This document shows, one piece after another, positions 1-7,246 of a DNA stretch of 53,647 nucleotides. Origin of the DNA: Planktomarina sp. (GTDB taxonomy: Bacteria > Pseudomonadota > Alphaproteobacteria > Rhodobacterales > Rhodobacteraceae); the NCBI GenBank assembly GCA_020629235.1, contig JAHDDS010000003.1:21177-74823 (forward strand), written 5' to 3'. A model generated the notes under the pieces. It was not told the DNA's origin. It ran no database searches and saw only the letters and a program-made list of their open reading frames with translations. The translations under genes were made by a program, and so were the position numbers. Positions within the stretch are counted from its first letter, which is position 1; every line of letters starts with the position of its first letter.

Positions 1-210
1 GTCGGCGGCATCGGCGCTTTGGCCCGCACCTGTGGTGTCATCCAGATCGGATTGTCCGTCTTGGGCTGTGATTTCAGGGGTTTGCCCGTCAAAATCGCCC
101 CCAGGCCCAACCCAAGGCCCATACCAAACAGCCGCACCGCCCCCAAACGCCAACAAAAGCAGCACCAGGAATTTGCGTCTGCGCTTCTTTTTGTCACCTT
201 CTTCCGCCAT
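1..210 (-). CDS. N-terminal part of an unidentified membrane-anchored protein
   Basis: An open frame of 70 codons starts with ATG at 210 on the minus strand and runs off the window edge. The first 13 residues are strongly basic (a KKKRRRK run), followed by a hydrophobic stretch of about residues 14-30 (FLVLLLLAFGGGAAVW) and then an acidic, Gly/Asp/Gln-rich linker. This is the layout of a type II membrane anchor or an uncleaved signal with a low-complexity periplasmic linker. The functional domain must lie outside the window, so I do not name it. It is divergent from the LOG-family gene, with a 79-base spacer that should hold both promoters. Confidence 0.6.
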   Translation of the reverse strand, partial: MAEEGDKKKRRRKFLVLLLLAFGGGAAVWYGPWVGPGGDFDGQTPEITAQDGQSDLDDTTGAGQSADAAD

Positions 211-289
211 GGGGCAGCCTCAGCATTTCAAACATCCCAAGGCCATGGTAGCCACGCCTTGTATTTCAGCAAGAACCAAGTGGGGCCCC

Positions 290-847
290 ATGACCAAACC
301 GTTTTCCGTCTGTGTCTTTTGCGGCGCGCGGCCTGGGGCCGACCCGGCCTTCATGAAGGCTGCCCAAGATTTGGGCACGGGCCTTGGCCAGAACGATTGG
401 CGCTTGGTTTTTGGGGCCGGCGACATCGGGATGATGGGTGCCGTGGCCCGGGCCGCAACGGACGCGGGCGGCCCCACCTTGGGGGTGATCCCAGAACACC
501 TGGTGGGGTTTGAAGCAAAGAACCAAAACATCGGCGACGCCATTGTGACCGATGACATGCACAGTCGCAAAAAGCTGATGTTTGTGAACTCGGACGCGGT
601 GGTGGTTTTACCCGGCGGGGCCGGATCGCTGGACGAATTTTTTGAGGTGCTGACCTGGGCCCAGATCGGTCTGCACAATCGCCCGATTTTGCTGCTGAAC
701 ATCCAAGGGTATTGGGACCCGCTGATCCAATTGATCGATCACGTCATCGCGCAGGGTTTTGCAAGCCCCACCCTGCGCGGGCATTTCCAAGTTGCTGATA
801 CTGTGGCGGACGCTTTGGCGGTGTTGGCGGACAATATCCCCGGCTGA
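290..847 (+). CDS. LOG family protein (TIGR00730, lysine decarboxylase-like fold)
   Basis: A 185-aa protein of the LOG/TIGR00730 family. Characterised members are cytokinin-riboside 5'-monophosphate phosphoribohydrolases or nucleotide 5'-monophosphate nucleosidases. The N-terminus has the typical VCVFCGARPG strand-loop, and a Rossmann-like GAGDIGMMGAVA follows. The signature appears as LPGGAGSLDEFFE, a PGGxGTxxE motif with Ser for Thr. The ATG at 290 is chosen because homologues begin just before the VCVFCG strand; upstream in-frame sequence looks like intergenic DNA. The substrate cannot be told from sequence, and the old label of lysine decarboxylase is probably wrong. Confidence 0.9.
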   Translation: MTKPFSVCVFCGARPGADPAFMKAAQDLGTGLGQNDWRLVFGAGDIGMMGAVARAATDAGGPTLGVIPEHLVGFEAKNQNIGDAIVTDDMHSRKKLMFVNSDAVVVLPGGAGSLDEFFEVLTWAQIGLHNRPILLLNIQGYWDPLIQLIDHVIAQGFASPTLRGHFQVADTVADALAVLADNIPG

Positions 848-877
848 CACTGGGCGTTGACTTGCGCGCACCAAACG

Positions 878-903
878 AAAAAGGGCGCCCCACTGGGACG
901 CCC
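878..903 (-). terminator. Rho-independent terminator of sodB
   Basis: On the minus strand, 883-903 folds into a 9-bp stem (one G-T pair) with a three-base AGT loop. It is followed by five T at 882-878. It lies 24 bases beyond the sodB stop codon and lies between convergent sodB and the LOG-family gene. Confidence 0.75.
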
Positions 904-926
904 CTGAACCACAATCGCCGCGCGGA

Positions 927-1526
927 TTACATCCGGCTGGCCACGTTTTCCCAGTTCACCAGGTTGTCCAGGAAGTTGGTCAGATACGCCGGGCGTTTGT
1001 TGCGGAAATCGATGTAGTATGAATGTTCCCACACATCGCACCCCAGCAAGGCTGTCTGGCCAAAGCACAATGGGTTCACACCATTTTCCGTCTTTGTGAC
1101 CGCCAACGACCCGTCGCCGTTTTTCACCAACCAGCACCAGCCGGACCCAAATTGGCCCGCACCAGCGGCTGAAAATGCAGATTTGAAATCATCCACGGAC
1201 CCGAAGCTTTCCACCAGGGCTTTTTCCAGATCGCCCGGCATTTTGCTGTCGCCCGGCCCCATCATTTCCCAGAACTGGTTGTGGTTCCAAAGTTGGCTGA
1301 TGTTGTTGAAGATCCCGTTTTGCGCCACGGCGGACTTGTCATAGGTACCGACGATAATTTCTTCCATCGACTTACCGGCCCATTCTGTGCCCTCAATCGC
1401 CTTGTTGCCGTTGGTGACATAGGCGTTGTGGTGCAGATCGTGGTGGTATTCCAATGTCTCAGCGCTCATGCCTTTGGCGGCCAGCGCGTCGTGGGCGTAA
1501 GGAAGATCGGGAAGTTCGAATGCCAT
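927..1526 (-). CDS. sodB: Superoxide dismutase [Fe/Mn]
   Basis: A 199-aa cytoplasmic superoxide dismutase that converts superoxide to H2O2 and O2. The N-terminus MAFELPDLPYAHDALAAKG is typical. The four metal ligands are recognisable: His in EYHHDLHHNAYV (about residue 27), His in LWNHNQFWE, and Asp and His in DVWEHSYYIDFRN near the C-terminus. Length equals that of bacterial Fe-SODs. Fe, Mn or cambialistic use cannot be settled by eye. It sits 85 bases downstream of soxG on the same strand, so it may partly share the sarcosine oxidase transcript, but it has its own AAAGGA ribosome site and a strong terminator. Confidence 0.95.
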   Translation of the reverse strand: MAFELPDLPYAHDALAAKGMSAETLEYHHDLHHNAYVTNGNKAIEGTEWAGKSMEEIIVGTYDKSAVAQNGIFNNISQLWNHNQFWEMMGPGDSKMPGDLEKALVESFGSVDDFKSAFSAAGAGQFGSGWCWLVKNGDGSLAVTKTENGVNPLCFGQTALLGCDVWEHSYYIDFRNKRPAYLTNFLDNLVNWENVASRM

Positions 1527-1611
1527 GGAAGCGTCCTTTCAGTGTTGCTGACCCGTAGGTAGCTTGCCCCCTGCCCGGGGACAATAGCCGCGCTTCATTT
1601 GCCACCGCCCG

Positions 1612-2154
1612 TCAGGCGAAAACCTCGCTTCCTTGGGTGGCTGATGCGCACAAGATGCCCCAGGCATAGTCGCCCACCGACCGAAAGCACACCAAACCGA
1701 TGTCTGTGTCATTGGCCATGTAAACGGCCCCCGCAATTTGGCCAATCCGGGTGCGCCGAAAATCCCCGACCGCAAAACTGGCGGCGGATGTGTCAAAAGG
1801 TGCAAGCTTTGCCAAAACCTCGCGCGCGGCGGGGCCCTTTACGGTGAAAGCGGCGCGGGCGTCGGACACGTCCACCACCAAAGCGTGCAAGCGGGCCAAC
1901 GCGGACTTTAAGTCTGCCGTAATGGTTCCTGCATCTGCGGCGGGGCAAAACACCATGGCTTCGTCCGGTGACATCCACGCCAAAACGCGCATGCCGTCTT
2001 CGGTGGCTTTGCCAGTTTCGGGCACGGCCAGGCCGGTGGCTTTCTTGAATGCAGCGGCCACTTTGGGGTCGGCCAAGTCCGCGCGTACGGTGATCATGCC
2101 CTGCCCGTCGATTTGTTCGACGGTGGCGTATCCTTGAAAGCTGCGGTCAGACAT
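1612..2154 (-). CDS. soxG: Sarcosine oxidase gamma subunit
   Basis: The 180-aa gamma subunit of heterotetrameric sarcosine oxidase, which oxidises N-methylglycine to glycine, producing H2O2 and 5,10-methylenetetrahydrofolate (or formaldehyde). The protein resembles a small T-protein-like fold; stretches such as VRVLAWMSPDEAMVFC-type sequence and AFTVKGPAAREVLAKLAPFD match the family. I choose the ATG at 2154 (MSDRSFQGYATVEQ). It overlaps the soxA stop by 8 bases (ATGTCTGA), which indicates translational coupling. An upstream in-frame start at 2178 would lie deep in soxA and is less likely. Identification rests mainly on position after soxA and general resemblance. Confidence 0.9.
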   Translation of the reverse strand: MSDRSFQGYATVEQIDGQGMITVRADLADPKVAAAFKKATGLAVPETGKATEDGMRVLAWMSPDEAMVFCPAADAGTITADLKSALARLHALVVDVSDARAAFTVKGPAAREVLAKLAPFDTSAASFAVGDFRRTRIGQIAGAVYMANDTDIGLVCFRSVGDYAWGILCASATQGSEVFA

Positions 2155-5100
2155 TTTGCTTCTCTCCGTCGGGGTCATAAAACACCGGGCTTACGATCTT
2201 GGCTTTCTTGTTGCCCCGTTCAACCCCTGTAAATTCAATGACTTCGCCCATGCGGTTGGGTCCGTTGTGCACCAGCCCCATAGCGATCCCATGCCCCAAT
2301 GTTGGCGAATGATAGGTGGATGTAACGCGCCCTTGGGTGTTGCGCTGCCCATTGGCGTTGTCGCCGTCTGCGATGGCATAAGCCCCGTCTTCCAGCACCG
2401 ATCCGTCCAGGGTTTGCAAGCCCACCAACTGCCACCGGTCAGGATTGTCCATGAACGACCGTTCTTGGGCGCGCTTGCCAAGATAGTCGTCCTTCTTCTT
2501 GGAAATCGCCCAGCCCAGGCCCAAATCTTGGGGAATGACGGTGCCGTCGGTTTCGTCCCCGATCATGATAAAGCCCTTTTCGGCCCGCAGGATGTGCAAG
2601 CATTCGGTGCCATATGGCATCACGTCGAACGCTTGGCCCGCGTCCATCAGCATGTCCCAGAACGCTTGGCCTTGGTGGGCCGGCACAGCGATTTCATAGG
2701 ACAATTCGCCCGAAAAACTGATGCGATAGGCCCGGCAATCGATGCCGCCCAAGGTGCCATCGGCCCAAGCCATGAACGGCAACGCGTCTTTGGACACATC
2801 CATGCCACCCAATTTTTCCAATACTTTCCGTGCGTTAGGGCCCACAACTGCAACTTGGGCGTATTGTTCGGTGGCGTTCACCACCCAGACTTTCCAGTCC
2901 CACCATTCGGTTTGCAGCCATTCTTCCATGTGGGCGTGGATGCGGTCTGCACCGCCCGATGTGGTGTGGCACAGCCAGGTGTCGTCGTCGATGCGCGCCA
3001 CCACGCCGTCGTCAGAAAGGAACCCGTTTTCCGAACACATCAGCCCGTACCGGCAGCGCCCCGGTTTCAGATTGGACATCATGTTGGTGTACATCATGTC
3101 CAAAAACTTGCCCGCGTCTGGCCCTTTGACGATGATTTTGCCCAGTGTCGACGCATCCAGCAGGCCCAAGTTGGTGCGGGTGTTCATCACCTCGCGCGCC
3201 ACAGCGGCCGCTGTCTCTTCCCCCTTACGCTTATAACAATAAGGCCGCCGCCACTGGCCCACCGGTTCCCAAAACGCGCCGTTGGCATCGTGCCAGGCGT
3301 GCATCGGTGTTTTGCGCAGCGGTTGGAAATGATCTTTGGTGGCTTCGCCCGCCAAAGACGACATGGAAATCGGGTGATACGGTGGGCGGAACGTGGTGGT
3401 GCCCACGTCCGGAATATCTGCATTCAAAGCTTTAGAAAGTATCGCCAGACCGTTGATATTGCTCAACTTTCCCTGATCAGTCGCCATGCCCAAGGTGGTA
3501 TACCGCTTGGCGTGTTCGACGCTTTCGAACCCTTCTTGGGCCGCCAGTTGCACGTCGCTGACTTTCACGTCGTTTTGGAAATCCAACCAGGCTTTGGACC
3601 GCAACGCATACCCCGCCCCTTGGGGCATCAGCCAGACAGGTTCCAGCGCGTTTTCGGTGGCGTCAAAGGCCGTGGGCGCTTTGGTGTCCAGGGCGGCATG
3701 GCCGGTGGCCGCCGCTGCCGCCTGGCCCGCTTTGTGGCCGTCATGCAAAATTTGCCCCGTTGCCAAATGCCCATTTGCAGCGCCCGCAGCGATAACCATT
3801 CCTTCACCATTGGCCCCCAAAGGTGGCCGCGTGCCATCTGGCCGAAACATCGCAGCGGCGTCATCCCAGGTCAATTTACCGCCGCAGTGAGACCACAGAT
3901 GCACCACGGGCGACCAACCGCCGGACATGGCAACCGCGTCGCAGGCGAGTTCTTCGAGGACTGCGCCACCACCCGCTTGCGCACAAAGCGCAATTCCGGT
4001 TACGCGTTTGCCCCCTTTGACCTTGGCAACCGCTTTTCCGGTCAAAACCCGTATACCCAATTCTTGCGCCCGAATGGCCAACGCATCGCCCCCTTTGGCG
4101 CGCGCATCGACGATGGCGGGCACGTCCAGCCCCGCCTCTTTCAGCACGATGGCGGTGCGATATGCGTCGTCGTTGTTGGTGACCACCACCGTACGATCGC
4201 CCACGGCGACCCCGTGGTTCACAACGTAGTCGCGCACCGCACTGGCCAACATGACCCCGGGAATATCATTGCCCGCAAACGACAGCGGGCGTTCAATGGC
4301 CCCTGTGGCGGTGATGATCTGGGGCACGCGCACCCGCCACAATCTGTGGCGCGGGCGTCCGTCGCCGGGGGTGTGATCGGCCACCCGTTCATACCCCAAA
4401 GCGTACCCGTGGTCATAGACCCCGGCCCCCATGGTGCGGGTCCGCAGGGTGACATTTTCCATGCCTTCAAGCGTGGCCACAGTGGCGTCGATCCAGTCCT
4501 GCGCAGGCTGGCCTTCGATCTGCACACCGTCCACGGGCGCGCGCCCACCCCAGTGGGCGGTCTGTTCCACCAACAGCACTTTTGCACCTGATTGTCCTGC
4601 CGCCAGGGCCGCTTGCAGCCCCGCGACACCGCCACCCACCACCATCACATCGCAGAAGTGATAGAAGTGTTCATACCGATCTGCGTCCACCGCTTTGGGC
4701 GCTTTGCCCAGCCCGGCAGATTTGCGGATGAACGGTTCATAGACGTGCTTCCACAGGGGGCGGGGGTGGATGAACATCTTGTAATAAAAGCCCGCCGGCA
4801 AAAACCGCGACAGTTTGGCATTGATCGCGCCCACATCGAATTCGAGCGACGGAAAATGGTTCTGCGACCCGGCCACCAAACCGTTGAACACTTCAGTGGT
4901 GGTGGCACGCGCGTTGGGTTCAAACCGCCCTTCCGCGCCCAGGTTCATCAGCGCATTGGGTTCTTCGGCACCCGACGCCACAACGCCGCGCGGGCGGTGG
5001 TATTTGAACGACCGCCCCATCAGCATCTGATCATTGGCCAGCAAGGCCGAGGCCAGGGTGTCGCCTTCAAACCCGGCGAAGTTTTTGCCGTTGAACTTGA

Positions 5101-5158
5101 ACTTAACGGCGCGGCTGCGGTTCAAGAACCGGCCGCCATTGGACAGTCGCGTGCTCAT
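2147..5158 (-). CDS. soxA: Sarcosine oxidase alpha subunit
   Basis: A 1003-aa alpha subunit, full length for the family. The order is: an N-terminal ferredoxin-like fold (about residues 16-110); a Rossmann domain with VMVVGGGVAGLQAALAA at about 171-186 that binds NAD; a disulfide-oxidoreductase-like region with GNDIPGVMLASAVRDYV; and a C-terminal glycine-cleavage T-like domain (about 610-990) that binds tetrahydrofolate, with YMTNMMSN-like and GEKGFIMIGDETDG-type sequence near 880. The non-covalent FAD, covalent FMN and folate sites span the alpha/beta complex. It lies between soxD (58-base gap) and soxG (8-base overlap). The large open frame on the opposite strand is a codon-bias shadow. Confidence 0.97.
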   Translation of the reverse strand: MSTRLSNGGRFLNRSRAVKFKFNGKNFAGFEGDTLASALLANDQMLMGRSFKYHRPRGVVASGAEEPNALMNLGAEGRFEPNARATTTEVFNGLVAGSQNHFPSLEFDVGAINAKLSRFLPAGFYYKMFIHPRPLWKHVYEPFIRKSAGLGKAPKAVDADRYEHFYHFCDVMVVGGGVAGLQAALAAGQSGAKVLLVEQTAHWGGRAPVDGVQIEGQPAQDWIDATVATLEGMENVTLRTRTMGAGVYDHGYALGYERVADHTPGDGRPRHRLWRVRVPQIITATGAIERPLSFAGNDIPGVMLASAVRDYVVNHGVAVGDRTVVVTNNDDAYRTAIVLKEAGLDVPAIVDARAKGGDALAIRAQELGIRVLTGKAVAKVKGGKRVTGIALCAQAGGGAVLEELACDAVAMSGGWSPVVHLWSHCGGKLTWDDAAAMFRPDGTRPPLGANGEGMVIAAGAANGHLATGQILHDGHKAGQAAAAATGHAALDTKAPTAFDATENALEPVWLMPQGAGYALRSKAWLDFQNDVKVSDVQLAAQEGFESVEHAKRYTTLGMATDQGKLSNINGLAILSKALNADIPDVGTTTFRPPYHPISMSSLAGEATKDHFQPLRKTPMHAWHDANGAFWEPVGQWRRPYCYKRKGEETAAAVAREVMNTRTNLGLLDASTLGKIIVKGPDAGKFLDMMYTNMMSNLKPGRCRYGLMCSENGFLSDDGVVARIDDDTWLCHTTSGGADRIHAHMEEWLQTEWWDWKVWVVNATEQYAQVAVVGPNARKVLEKLGGMDVSKDALPFMAWADGTLGGIDCRAYRISFSGELSYEIAVPAHQGQAFWDMLMDAGQAFDVMPYGTECLHILRAEKGFIMIGDETDGTVIPQDLGLGWAISKKKDDYLGKRAQERSFMDNPDRWQLVGLQTLDGSVLEDGAYAIADGDNANGQRNTQGRVTSTYHSPTLGHGIAMGLVHNGPNRMGEVIEFTGVERGNKKAKIVSPVFYDPDGEKQNV

Positions 5159-5192
5159 GCCAAAGTCCCTTTCGCGTGGCGGGAACGGAGTT

Positions 5193-5214
5193 GAGTATTT
5201 TTAAACAAAAGAAG
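5193..5214 (+). repeat. Dispersed intergenic repeat, copy 1
   Basis: The 22 bases read GAGTATTT, three variable bases, then AACAAAAGAAG, and match 24323-24344 (minus strand) at 19 of 22 positions. This copy lies in the 58-base gap between soxD and soxA. I recall similar GAGTATTT...AGAAGAAG strings between genes in many Rhodobacterales genomes; that is from memory, not searched. Confidence 0.6.
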
Positions 5215-5216
5215 GA

Positions 5217-5546
5217 TCACGAGAACGCCCCCCATGCCCAACCAGGGCGCTTTTTGGTGATGGCATCGGTGATGTGTTTGGGTGGTTCAAAAGTCTGGGC
5301 AGAATACGTGCCGAACACTTCCATGCTGGCGGTGCAGCGCGCGGCGTGAAACCACTTGCCGCAGCCAGACGCGCAGCGCCAGCGTTCGAAATGCACGCCC
5401 TTGGGGTTCACGCGGTTGAACAGATAGTCTTCGAAATCCTGATCATTGGACCCAGGCCCGAAGCGTTTGAGATGCGCTTGCCCGCCGTATCCCAATTCGG
5501 TTTCGTCTTTGTCTTGGCCGCAATACGGGCAGTTTAGGGTCAACAT
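5217..5546 (-). CDS. soxD: Sarcosine oxidase delta subunit (zinc-binding)
   Basis: The 109-aa delta subunit, the smallest polypeptide of heterotetrameric sarcosine oxidase. It starts with MLTLNCPYCGQDKDETELGY, and a second cysteine cluster (RCASGCGKWFHAARC) follows. In known structures the N-terminal Cys and His residues bind zinc and have no catalytic role. Length matches the family at about 100 aa. The ribosome site is a run of eight G (AAGGGGGGGG) just before the ATG at 5546, below a GC hairpin at 5566-5582. It lies 39 bases after the small membrane ORF and 58 bases before soxA. Confidence 0.95.
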   Translation of the reverse strand: MLTLNCPYCGQDKDETELGYGGQAHLKRFGPGSNDQDFEDYLFNRVNPKGVHFERWRCASGCGKWFHAARCTASMEVFGTYSAQTFEPPKHITDAITKKRPGWAWGAFS

Positions 5547-5565
5547 GGCATGGCCCCCCCCTTGG

Positions 5566-5582
5566 CGGGGCGCTGCGCCCCG
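5566..5582 (-). other. GC-rich hairpin upstream of soxD
   Basis: A perfect inverted repeat (CGGGGCGC, one base, GCGCCCCG) lies between the stop of the 51-aa ORF and the soxD ribosome site. There is no T-tract, so it is not an evident terminator. It could protect a processed mRNA end. Confidence 0.4.
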
Positions 5583-5585
5583 GAT

Positions 5586-5741
5586 TTAGAAGAAGTAGAC
5601 TTGTTCCGCCACAGGCCTTGGGTCGCCCCAGCCGGTGCCGTTGGCCAAAACTTCGCCCATGGTCCAAAGCACCGTGGCGCTGAAAAACCCCACGATAAGA
5701 CCCGCGATCTTGGCTTTGTGACGAGAGAAGAAGCTTTGCAT
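5586..5741 (-). CDS. Small single-pass membrane protein inside the sox operon
   Basis: A 51-aa frame starting at ATG 5741 (MQSFFSRHKAKIAGLIVGFF) with an AAAGGA ribosome site about 10 bases upstream. Residues 10-28 form one transmembrane helix, followed by a short polar tail ending in EQVYFF. It lies 124 bases after soxB and 39 bases before soxD, same strand, so it is probably co-transcribed. I do not recognise the family. The basic N-terminus suggests the C-terminus faces the periplasm. It may be a membrane tether or an incidental small protein; no function is assigned. Confidence 0.6.
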   Translation of the reverse strand: MQSFFSRHKAKIAGLIVGFFSATVLWTMGEVLANGTGWGDPRPVAEQVYFF

Positions 5742-5865
5742 TGCGTCGCGTCCTTTGAGTTCCAGTGTGCGCAGACGGCCCAAGGGGCCGGTACCTTCGA
5801 AAAGGTAAATCGCACAGCACGCGGATCAATGGGTCTGACGCTGCGAATTTCACAAAGGGCCGTCA

Positions 5866-7110
5866 TCAATGCGCCACCCCCGCAGCCACGGATTCATCAA
5901 TGAACCGCCCTTCGCGGAACCGATCCAGGCCGAATTCTGCCGTCAGGGGCGAATGGCCCTTGGCCATCAGCTCTGCAAAGCCCCAGCCTGATCCGGGAAT
6001 GGCTTTGAAGCCCCCCGTGCCCCAGCCGGAGTTGATGAAGCAATTGCCCAAAGGTGTTTTGGACAAAATGGGGGAACGGTCGCCGGTCACATCCACGATC
6101 CCGCCCCAGTGGCGCAGCATTTTCAGGCGCGCGATCATGGGGAAGGTCTCGATAAGGGCGCGCACGGTTTCTTCCAAGTGATGGAAGCTGCCGCGTTGGT
6201 GGTATCCGTTGAAGCTGTCGGTGCCGCCGCCGATGACCATTTCGCCCTTGTCAGACTGCGACATGTAGCCGTGGACGGTGTTGGCCATCACCACGATGTC
6301 CATGCAGGGCTTGATCGGTTCTGACACAAGCGCTTGCAGGGGCACCGATTCAATGGGCAACCGGAAGCCCGCCATATCCGCCACCACGCCGGAATGGCCT
6401 GCCACCACGATGCCCAGTTTTTTGCACCCAATATGGCCGCGCGTGGTGTCGACGCCGGTGACGGTGCCGCCGTCTTGGGTCACGCCGGTGACTTCGGTTT
6501 TCTGAAGAATATGCATGCCCATGTCCGAACAGGCCCGCGCATAGCCCCAGGCCACGGCGTCGTGGCGCGCTGTGCCGCCGCGTGCCTGCCACAGGCCGCC
6601 CAACACAGGATATCGCGGCCCGTCGATGTTCATGATGGGGCAGATTTTCTTGACCTGCTGCGGTCCAATGAATTCCGTCGTCACGCCCTGCAAACTGTTG
6701 GCTTGCGCCGTGCGTTTATACCCGCGCACTTCATGTTCTGTCTGGGCCAGCATCAACACGCCACGTGGGCTGAACATGATGTTGTAATTCAGATCTTGGC
6801 TGAGCGTTTCGTAAAGGCTGCGCGCCTTTTCATAGATGGCCGCCGATGGGTCCTGCAGATAGTTGCTGCGGATGATGGTGGTGTTGCGGCCCGTGTTGCC
6901 GCCCCCCAGCCAGCCTTTTTCGATGATCGCCACATTGGTGATGCCGAAATTTTTGCCCAGGTAATACGCCGTGGCCAGCCCGTGGCCGCCCGCGCCGATG
7001 ATCACCACCTCATAGTCTTTCTTGGGTTCGGGGCTGGCCCAAGCCCGGTCCCAGCCCTTGTGTTGGCGGAACGCTTCGCGGGCAATGGCAAAGGCAGAAT
7101 ATCGCTTCAT
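5866..7110 (-). CDS. soxB: Sarcosine oxidase beta subunit
   Basis: A 414-aa beta subunit, a DAO-family flavoprotein that carries the sarcosine oxidation site. The FAD-binding fold is YEVVIIGAGGHGLATAYYLG at residues 33-52, followed by IIEKGWLGGGNTGRNTT. The sequence RHDAVAWGYA (His 183) corresponds to the region where the family covalently attaches FMN to histidine. GWGTGGFKAIPGSG near the C-terminus is a typical FAD contact. The ATG at 7110 (MKRYSAFAIAREAFRQHKGW) matches family N-termini, and upstream in-frame codons are promoter DNA. It heads the soxB-orf-soxD-soxA-soxG operon, divergent from ccmI across a region with an inverted repeat at 7179-7202. Confidence 0.97.
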   Translation of the reverse strand: MKRYSAFAIAREAFRQHKGWDRAWASPEPKKDYEVVIIGAGGHGLATAYYLGKNFGITNVAIIEKGWLGGGNTGRNTTIIRSNYLQDPSAAIYEKARSLYETLSQDLNYNIMFSPRGVLMLAQTEHEVRGYKRTAQANSLQGVTTEFIGPQQVKKICPIMNIDGPRYPVLGGLWQARGGTARHDAVAWGYARACSDMGMHILQKTEVTGVTQDGGTVTGVDTTRGHIGCKKLGIVVAGHSGVVADMAGFRLPIESVPLQALVSEPIKPCMDIVVMANTVHGYMSQSDKGEMVIGGGTDSFNGYHQRGSFHHLEETVRALIETFPMIARLKMLRHWGGIVDVTGDRSPILSKTPLGNCFINSGWGTGGFKAIPGSGWGFAELMAKGHSPLTAEFGLDRFREGRFIDESVAAGVAH

Positions 7111-7178
7111 CGTCGAATCCCTCTGACGGTGGTGATACGGGTATGGGGCCACACCGATTTTTGAGGAAGACTGCCCGC

Positions 7179-7202
7179 GTCGCAAGTGGACTTTATTGCG
7201 AC
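7179..7202. promoter_or_regulatory. Inverted repeat between soxB and ccmI, candidate operator
   Basis: GTCGCAA, ten bases, TTGCGAC: a perfect 7-bp dyad with a 10-base centre. It sits 69 bases upstream of the soxB start and 45 bases upstream of ccmI. The centre-to-centre half-site distance of 17 bases suits a dimeric regulator that contacts nearly successive helical turns. I cannot name the regulator. Confidence 0.5.
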
Positions 7203-7246
7203 ATATAGCCTATGACCCGCCCAGGTTGACGGGTGCGAGGGCGGGC

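Noticed and set aside
1536-1611. CCCCTGCCCGGGG hairpin between sodB and soxG
   Set aside because: Only 4-5 bp and no T-run, so too weak to call as a terminator.
2156-4591. An 811-codon open frame on the plus strand, antisense to soxA
   Set aside because: It lies entirely inside soxA, has low-complexity His/Gly/Gln-rich composition typical of antisense shadows, and soxA is clearly real.
5540-5869. A 109-codon minus-strand frame starting MMTALCEIRS between soxB and soxD
   Set aside because: It overlaps both the 51-aa ORF and the soxD start in another frame and shows no domain; the 51-aa ORF has the better ribosome site.
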